From the NCBI RefSeq assembly GCF_028640845.1, contig NC_080539.1, positions 107,224,554 to 107,288,553 on the forward strand: a stretch of DNA of 64,000 bases, in the 5' to 3' direction. The stretch comes from Ahaetulla prasina (lineage: Eukaryota; Chordata; Lepidosauria; Squamata; Colubridae). The notes beneath the pieces were generated by a model, which saw only the letters and a list, made by a program, of their open reading frames with translations, was not told the origin of the DNA and searched no databases. A program made the position numbers and the translations under genes. This document shows, piece after piece, positions 56,514 to 64,000 of the stretch; position 1 is the first letter of the stretch; every line of letters begins with the position of its first letter.

Positions 56514-57975
56514 AGTGCTCTGTGAGATGATTTGTGACAATTTTTTTTCTTGCCCAGCACTTATACTAAAACATACAGCTATTTTTGCTTTCAGTATCCA
56601 ACAGTACTATTTCTTTGAGTAACTTTTAACAGTTGCTTAAAGTAGTGCAAAATACCTTGTATCCACAAGATCATTAATTTTGAATTATCTCAGTGCATAG
56701 GGTACCTTCGAACTGGTAATTATTTTCCCCAGCATACAACTCAATTAGTTTCTGGTAGACTCGGCATTGATCTTTTATCAGCTTCATATAAATGGTAGTA
56801 TTCATGCATTTTGTTTTGGAGTATGATATTTCAGGAATGTTTATGACATGCTGTAATAAACATTCTAGTTTTATCTAGCAAATGCTGTAGCTGTACAAGT
56901 TAATTTTTAAGTGGTATTAAATTTGGCATACTGGTAGTGAAAGGGTTTCATTAGCTGCAAACAATGAACATTTATTAATTTAAGTATAGGTATTCTTTAA
57001 AGACCTTCAAGTAAAAAAGGAGAAAAATGACATAATTATAACAAGCTTTGGGATCTCTGTAAAAGGCCATATTAGTTAATCTTAAAAGTATGCAAAAATT
57101 GCTGACAAGGATTCTGGAAAAGGACAAGAAAATTATCATACAAATAAATTTATGGAAAGATTCTTGATTCAAATGGTTTCTGAGTATGATATATTTGATT
57201 ATATTTTCTGGCTCTAAATTAATAACTGGATGATTTTATCTCTTGAGTGTAATCCAGCTATGATCCTTAACCCAGAAACAATTTAAGTGGTATGAGGAAG
57301 AAGTAAATATAGAAGTATTTATAAAAGTTGATACTCATTTTGGCTTTCAGTTTTATAAACACAAGTTCTGCTAGTTCATTTATGTATGTTTGGAAAGCCT
57401 CTGAGTTCAAATTTTACAAGTCCAGTCAAGGTGGCAGATAAGATAAAAACAATGCATGTGATAATAATGTTATAATAGCAACCAGTACTAACGCTAATTC
57501 TGGTAATAAATTCAAAAACATGAACCCAATCTTGTGTAGATATAGATGAAGGCATGCCTTAAGATATCTTGTCACTGAAGTTTCTGAACTACATCTAAAG
57601 ACAGTGTGAAGGAAAATTCATTGTAGCTGCTCACCTGGAATCTCACCTATAATGCAGACATAACTGCATTCAGTATTCTTTTGCAAGCCACCATCCCCAC
57701 TTCTACTTCCTGTTAAGTGATGAATCCATTCCTGAGTAAGAAGTAAAACTCTATATAAAACCAGTTTTATTGCTTTTTCTACTCCCAGCATCTCAATCTT
57801 ATCTAGGTTTCATTTTGTCTCACTATATTCACCATCTGCCTTCAAACAAGGGTTCAAGAGTTACCCAGCTTCTAGTTCCCTAAGAGCAACAGAGGACAAC
57901 CACAGGTTAATACTTCATAGTTGGTTATGTGTAGAATTTGAAAGGGGTGCTTCACAAAATACACATACAGCATAT

Positions 57976-58281
57976 CAGGAGTGTCAAATTCAATTTCATT
58001 GAGGGCTGCATCAGGGCTATGGTTGACATCGTGGAGGCCAGAGGGGCGTGGCCGACTGTCTGGACGTGGCCAGCTTGACGCCACTCCCCAAACTGCTGGC
58101 ATTTTTCCTCTTCACATTGATAGACTGGGCCAAAACCACGCTGGCCCAATGTTTCCTCTTAACATTGGGTAGACCGGGGCGAAGTGATGTAGATTTACAT
58201 TTTTCAGGATGGCTCCATGGGCAGGATCCGACCACATCGCGGGCTGGATCTGGCCCCTGGGCCTTGAGTTTGACACCCCTG
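57976..58281. mobile_element. hAT non-autonomous element, 306 bp
   Basis: The ends CAGGAGTGTCAAATTC and GAGTTTGACACCCCTG are inverted repeats. The 8-mers CAGCATAT (57968-57975) and CAGTATAT (58282-58289) match 7 of 8. Relatives are at 12594, 13871, 14644 and 28887. Confidence 0.88.
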
Positions 58282-58395
58282 CAGTATATGTATAACTCCT
58301 CATTGTGTTAAAGAAGCACTCTTCAAAAAACTTGCTATAGGTGCTTTGAAGGCTTTCCTTAGTTGTCTCCATATGCACATATTGAAAAAGTAGCA

Positions 58396-58604
58396 ATAGC
58401 ACTTAGACTTACATGCATTCTTGTATGCTTTATAGCACTCTTAAGTGTTTACAAAGTCATATTGCCCCAACAATCTGGGTCTTCATTTTACTGATCTCAG
58501 AAAAATAGAAGGCTGATTCAACCTTGAGTCGTGTCAGGTTCGAACTCCAAGCTGTGGGCAGAGTTAACTTGCAATATTGCATTCTAACCACTAGGTTACC
58601 AGGA
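58396..58604 (-). mobile_element. tRNA-derived SINE (snake type)
   Basis: In reverse: AGCAATAGCACTTAGACTTA, ATATTGCCCCAACAATCTGG, CTTCATTTTACTGATCTCAG, GGTTCGAACTCC (box B) and TTCTAACCACTAGGTTACC (box A). Same family as 3010. Confidence 0.8.
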
Positions 58605-60920
58605 ATCCCAATGCTTCAATAGTGGTCCCACTGCATCAAAAGATCCTTCAATAGTGATCCCACTGTGTTTTGCACCTTTTTTTAAAAATAGAAGTCTTGT
58701 GCAACTTTGCCATGTTACTATAACATCTGTATATGAGAGACACTTTATCCCATAATGCTGTTCAGTGTATCAACAGTTTTCTGGTCATAGCTTCTTTTGA
58801 AGCTTTTAAATCCTCATCTGTTCCCCCTTTTTATGTATTTCAAATGACTAGGTATCTCCTGCCTATCTGATGGAAGAAATACTTGTATATCTTCAGCAGT
58901 TAACTTGACTTGCCTCTCTTTGAAATACACTTGGAAGGATGGTGCGGTGTATCCAATGCCTGCTTGCTAGATGTGCTGTTGAGGGCTGTGACTGTCCAAG
59001 TGGCTCTCATAGAACCAAGTGCTTTGACTGCAGCTGGATATTATTGTGATGATACTTAGGCCGTAGAAAATGTTTAAGTAAAGCTATTGTTGCTATTATT
59101 ATATTATTATAATATTATTATTATAATAAACTTGGGAGGTAAGTCCAGAATGTTTATCCAGAAGCTTCTACCCTAAAAAACCAAGGCATAAATGTGAAAG
59201 GGTAGACCAGAAAATATATCTTGTCTGTTATACCTTAATTTGGCACTTGAGAGAGTGGATGGAGTGCAGCAGTGTCACCAACATCAATTTCATATCGGTA
59301 TTCTACTTAATATACACTTGCGTAAATGTGTGTACGCACTACTAAGCTTTCTGCGCTGAAATCATTTGAATAAAAAAAATATCCACACAAAGATGTAGGC
59401 ATGTTATAATCACAACAAAATAAAGTAGTGTTCCCTTTGTTAGTGTGGAACACTTGTTTTTCATTTTTCATTTGCACAAATGAGAGTTATGCTGTGATGC
59501 ATGTGTCAAAACCGATAAAACTTGCCTTTGCTAATAGACCTCTAAGTAGATCATACAAGTTTGTAATGAACAAAGTACATTCTGTCACTTTATTGGACTA
59601 GCTATTAATTGAGATAAGTCCTTGACTGACCTTGCCATAAAATCCTTGGCTGTGTTTGAAAGGGTTTTTTGGAACAAAAAATATTGTAGTGTATAAATTG
59701 CTGAGCTTTGTCTCAAAAAGTAGAGAGACAAAAACATATTTATAATTGCAGCATACCTTCTAAATATAAGGATTTTCTAAGAACAAAAGATTGATTTAGG
59801 TTAGACCAATAACATGAAGACATTAAGGACATTGGAGTACAGAGGATGTTCCATGTCTTCAAAGAACTGTACACATGGTTCCTAATTCAAATTAGGACAG
59901 TGAGCAAAGTGGAGGAAGATTTGATTCAGACTGGGTTTTACGTAATGCATTGGCTGTTTCTGAAACTCTGCACTTGGACCTTAAGGTTACTCACACATTG
60001 TGCTGTTAAGTGTCAGGTTATTGGAGGTAAATGAATAGTGTTCTATGGATTTGAATTGTACGTGAAAAAATCAGTTAAGGTTCCAACTGGAAGTGAAGAA
60101 TTAACAGAGGGTGAGAAATGCAAACATATTGTTGTGTGTTCAGAATTATTCTACAGTACAGAGGAAATCTGAACACTATTTTGGGAGTTGTAACATATAA
60201 CCCAATAAAAGGATGTTGTTTTGGTCAAAAGAACAGCTGCATGCTTTGTCAGCATCCGAGTCATCCTCAAATGCATGTTCATTTTTAGCAACAATATTAT
60301 GAGGAAACTAAAATACAGAACTGTGGAGATTAAAAACTGTATGAGTATGTCATTGTTTAAAGACTTGTGAGTTAAAGTACTTGCTTTTTTCCCCTAAACA
60401 TGAACTAGGCCTCTCTGCACCACACTTTCTAAAGTCATAGCAGTGCTTTTTTGTCTTGAAACCAAAGACCTAGTAGAAAACGAACTATTTTCAATCACTA
60501 TTTTCAATGATTAATATTCTGTATGTTCAGGGATTGCCTCTTAATAGCAAATATTTTGTTTTCTCCCAGTATCTGTTATATTTTTAAAGTTATATTTATG
60601 CCCCAAAATATTATCTAATTGCCATTATGTCTCAAGAATTCCTCTGAAGGAAAATCATGTTTCTTGAGCAATAGTTACTACATTGATCTGCACAAGAAGA
60701 GGAAAACCCTTTTTAAAATGCTTTTATATGCCCTGTCTCAGGAGTATTACAGTACTTGGTTGAAACCTCTAAGGTAAACTAATGTTTGCAAAGCATTTCT
60801 AATTAGTCTATTTATAGGTGAATCTCCAAGGAAGGTTAGGTATCTTTTTTGTCCTGGCACTTAAGTAAATAGTGCTTGCTAATGGAGTTGTTGCCATGTC
60901 ACAAAAGATTCTTTAAAGTA

Positions 60921-61470
60921 TAACACAATAACAGAGTTAGGAGGGACCTTGGAGGTCTTCTAATCCAACCTCCTGCTCAAGCAGGAAACCCTATACCATT
61001 TCAAATAAATGGTTGTTGAATTTCTTTTTAAATGAGCCGTGATGGCACAATGGTTAGAATACAGTACTACTGCAGGCTAAACCTGCTGATTACCAGCTGA
61101 ATGCCAGTATTTCGATTCTCACTGGCTCAAGCTTTCCATCCTTCAGAGGCTGGTAAAATGAGGACCCAGATTGTTGGGAGGAATAGGCTGACTCTGTAAA
61201 CCGCTTGGAGAGAGCTGTAAAACACTGTGAAATGGTATATAAGTCTAAGTGCTGTTGCTATTGCTAAAAACCTGCGGTGTTGGAGACCCATAACTTCTGG
61301 AGTCAAGTTGTTCCACTGATAAATTGTTCTGTCAGGAAATTTCTCCTAATTTTTAAGTTATTTCTCTCCTTCTTAAGATACCATCTTTTACTCCTTGTCC
61401 TTCCCTCAGGTGCTTTGGAGAATAAGTTGACCCCTCTTCTTTGTAACAGTATATATAAAGTAGATATACC
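60921..61470 (-). mobile_element. CR1 LINE 3' end split by a SINE
   Basis: 60921-61030 is the CR1 3' UTR (GAGGGACCTTGGAGGTCTTC) and 61265-61470 the C-terminal coding part (RRNFLTEQFISGTT, FSKAPEGRTRSKRWYLKKER), both minus. The gap is the SINE at 61031-61264. The coding part carries deletions and cannot be translated in full. Confidence 0.85.
61031..61264 (+). mobile_element. tRNA-derived SINE inside a CR1
   Basis: Head GCACAATGGTTAGAATACAG, box B-like ATTTCGATTCTCACTGG, body TAAAATGAGGACCCAGATTG, TGTAAACCGCTTGGAGAGAG and end AAGTCTAAGTGCTGTTGC. It is a nearly full-length copy of the 3010 family. Confidence 0.85.
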
Positions 61471-62341
61471 GGTAGTACACAGTAGAGTAGGGTATATACG
61501 GTAGTGTATAGTGCACATAGCATATATAAAAGGCTATAAAGCAGTCTTTATAGAACAGGGACCCATCAGTTGACGGCCAGGTTGTTTGGACATCCTCACA
61601 CAAACCTTGTAAACAGACCCTTGAAACCTTAGAGTTATCATGAAAACGCAAAATTGTTACATTATTCAGAGCATCATCTTGCTTAAATATCAAAGAGATA
61701 AAATTTAGCTTCCCCCCATCTCACTGTGTACATGACCATTCAAAAATAAGTACAGCTATTAGCCTAACCCCCATGCTTTAAAAGTTGTTTATAGTCATAA
61801 CAGCTTGTTGTTTTCTCCTTTATTGTAAGGGTGGATCTGACAAGACAGAAAGCATTGGGGGCTGAGATGGGATAAAGTCATTATGAAATACAATGCAGGG
61901 GCTCTTTGCACCCAAGACTCAGAAACAAGCATCAAGAAATCCACTATTACACAAAAACAGGAGAAAAAGGCCTAAGATTAAAAACGCTCGGGCTATTTTA
62001 AATAGAGGGCTTGATTCTACAGTAGGTGATCTTCATTATTAAGGCTACTTGTATCTGCCAGGAACACAGCATGTCTATCCAATGCTTTTGACTCTTCTGA
62101 TGTTAGTCTGTGGGTGATGATTGAATTTCCAGAGAAAGATTTACTGCTGGCCCTGGGCCATCCTGAAAACAAAGGCATTTTAAGATACTTCACCCAACAG
62201 TATTTTTTACATACATAAAAATTAAAAGCACAACATTACAAATTAATGACTTTAAAACGAATTTAAAAAATTATTTTAAAGTGTAGGCAAACCTCATAAT
62301 AGCATAGAAAGACATTTGAAGAGCAGCAGAAAGGTCAGGAA

Positions 62342-64000
62342 ATGTAAATTGAATTGAATTGAATACTTTATTTAGCTAAGTTTGATTAGACACACAAGAA
62401 ATTTGTCTCCAGTGCAGAAGCTCTAGGTCAGTGATGGCTAATCTTTTTGCCATTGCGTGCCAGGAGCGGGGGGGGGGGGGTTTGCGTGCATGCGTGCCCA
62501 CACCCATAATTCTATGCATCTCACGCCCATGCGCATGACCCCCCCCCAGCACGCAATGGCACAGTTTTCTCTTTCCACAGCCTCCAGAGCCTTTCTAGGA
62601 GTTTGGGGAGGGCAAAAATGACCTTCCCAACCCCCCCCCCCCGAAACTCTCCGGAGGCCAGATATAGCCTATTTCCCAACTTCCAGTGGGCCCAAAAGGC
62701 CTGAAAATCAGCTAGCTGGCATGCACATGTGCCCGGAGCTGAGCTCGCATGCCCACCAATATAGGTGGGCATGCGAGGTTCACCATCAGTTCACCATCAT
62801 GGCTCTAGGTGTACATGCATAGCAATAGAATAATCATAATAATAATATCAATAAGAGTGGGGAGTAAAGAAGATAAGAATAAATAATGAAACTACAGCCA
62901 TACTACATGGGTAAATACACATAGACATCAGGCAGCACTGTGAGAATTAGGTGTTCAGCACAGTGATAGCACAAGGGAAAGAAACTGTCTCTATGTCTGG
63001 TTCTTTTGGCCTGCAGTGCCCTATACTGCCATCCCAAGGGAGGAGTTGAAACAGTTTATGTCCAAGATGTGAGGGGTTCTGTAGATATCTTCTCAGCCCT
63101 CTTTCTGATCCATATAATATACAGGTCTTTTATGGAAGGTAGGTAGATTGCAATTGTTCTTCCTGCAGTCTTAAACTATCCATTAACCAGACAGTTGCAG
63201 AAGTATAAACGACAGACTCTGTAAAACTTTATCAACAGCTCCTGGGGCAGTCTGAATTTCCATAATATTTTTTTGTTATGCCTTTTTAATGATGGTTTTA
63301 ATGTTAGATGTCCATTTCAACTCCCAGGAGATTATAGAACTCAAAAACCTGAAGGACTCTATTGCTGACACTGTGCTTTTAAGTATAGTAAAAAGTGGTA
63401 TAATAAAAGATCTCCTCCTAAAATCCACTCCTATCTCTACAGTTTTAAGCATGTTCAGCTCCAGATTGTTCCAACTGCACCACAGGGGTAGTTGTTCAAC
63501 TTCCTGTCTATACGCAGACTCACTGGCTCAAATGATACGAGTGACCATTTATGTCATCTGCAAACTTTAGAACTTTAACAGTGATCTCTAGAGATGCAGA
63601 AGAGCAATAGAGAGAGCACACAGCCGTGAGGGGCACTTTTTCTAATTGCCTGGGTACTAGCTTCAGTTGTTGTTTTCCATCTGTCAGAAAGTTGATAATC
63701 CACCTATAAGTATGAACAGTGAACTGAGTCAGTTTAGAGTGAAGGATTTCTGGAATGATGGTATTGAATGCTGAGCTGAAGTCTACAAAAAGGGTCCATG
63801 CATAGATCCCTGGGCATTCAAGATGTTGCAAGATGTAATGCAATGCCATACTGACAGCATCATCTGTTGACCTATTTAGGCAAACTGGGAAGGATCTAAC
63901 AGTTGATCTGTGATGACTTTCAGGGAGGCCAGCACTAACCTTTCAATGTTCTTCAGAACTGCAGGTGTCAGAGCAAGGGGCCTGTAGTCATTCAGCTCCC
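62342..64000 (-). mobile_element. CR1-group (L3/Rex-like) LINE, longest copy, runs off the window
   Basis: The 3' end at 62342 has a GAATT/AATTG tail and AGACACACAAGAAATTTGTC; 62811-63200 matches the 3' body of the copy at 15546. Further right on the minus strand, 63849-63520 encodes an RT part: FVDFSSAFNTIIPEIL, then WIINFLTDGKQQ, and after a broken stretch KFADDI (the FADD box). The catalytic region carries deletions between NFL and FADD, so the copy is inactive. It is interrupted by the hAT element at 62429-62802. Confidence 0.85.
62429..62802. mobile_element. hAT element (374 bp) inside the CR1
   Basis: The left end CAGTGATGGCTAATC and the right end TTCACCATCATGG are imperfect inverted repeats. 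Perfect 8-bp duplications CTCTAGGT lie at 62421-62428 and 62803-62810. The interior has poly(G) and poly(C) runs and GCATGCG-type words. Confidence 0.92.

Larger units (their letters stand above)
44705..64000 (+). other. ARHGAP18 intron 1 (to window end)
   Basis: No exon encoding the next conserved ARHGAP18 segment was recognised, so the whole right third is taken as intron 1. It holds SINEs, hAT elements, BovB and CR1 fragments. Stretches 46386-49637, 50041-52929, 55753-57967, 58605-60920 and 61540-62341 show only short frames and small AT-rich runs, and nothing I can name. Confidence 0.6.

Noticed and set aside
1..64000. CRISPR arrays, operons, rRNA or viral genomes
   Set aside because: No regularly spaced repeats with unique spacers, no dense prokaryotic coding and no rRNA-like blocks were seen; spliced vertebrate exons and squamate repeats explain the window.

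Overview
The window is nuclear DNA of a squamate reptile, most likely a snake. The repeats support this: Sauria-type tRNA SINEs, RTE-BovB LINE tails, CR1 LINEs whose 3' ends run into ATTCT-type microsatellites, GIY-YIG Penelope-like elements, and many hAT miniature elements with readable 8-bp target duplications. Nothing bacterial, viral or CRISPR-like was seen.

Genes. Two vertebrate genes lie in tandem on the + strand, far apart. The last three coding exons of TMEM244 are at 5019-5144, 8795-8839 and 11643-11737; they splice in frame and end in TGA. The first coding exon of ARHGAP18 (47 codons plus 2 nt) is at 44562-44704, inside a CpG-rich promoter region. Everything from 44705 to the end is read as ARHGAP18 intron 1. 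The two genes are also same-strand neighbours on human 6q22.33, so the order is conserved. A second CpG-rich block at about 22905-23400 ends in a 14-codon open frame (23355-23398) with a good splice donor. Its phase matches ARHGAP18 exon 1, so it could be an upstream alternative first exon; this is unproven.

Layout. 1-5000: L2-like LINE tail, a (TC)n tract, tRNA-derived SINEs, and a CR1 inserted in a SINE. 5-12 kb: TMEM244, with a solo LTR and a Penelope-like element in its introns. 12-22 kb: dense nested repeats, including an LTR inserted in a LINE and itself holding a perfect 134-bp palindromic hAT element. 22.3-23.4 kb: CR1 tail, then the orphan CpG island. 23.4-44 kb: intergenic sequence with SINEs, hAT elements, hairpin elements and a 2.1-kb GC-headed, poly(A)-tailed composite retroposon. 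44-64 kb: ARHGAP18 promoter, exon 1 and repeat-rich intron 1, ending in a longer LINE that still carries reverse-transcriptase-like frames.

The most unusual signal is structural. Several otherwise dissimilar elements share one RNA-like module: CTGAAGA or CTGATGA, then a stem-loop, then GAAA and usually CGTC or CATC. The stem sequences differ between families but stay complementary. This matches the hammerhead-ribozyme core known from Penelope-like retroelement termini. Here it also occurs in short head-to-head inverted pairs with no coding sequence.
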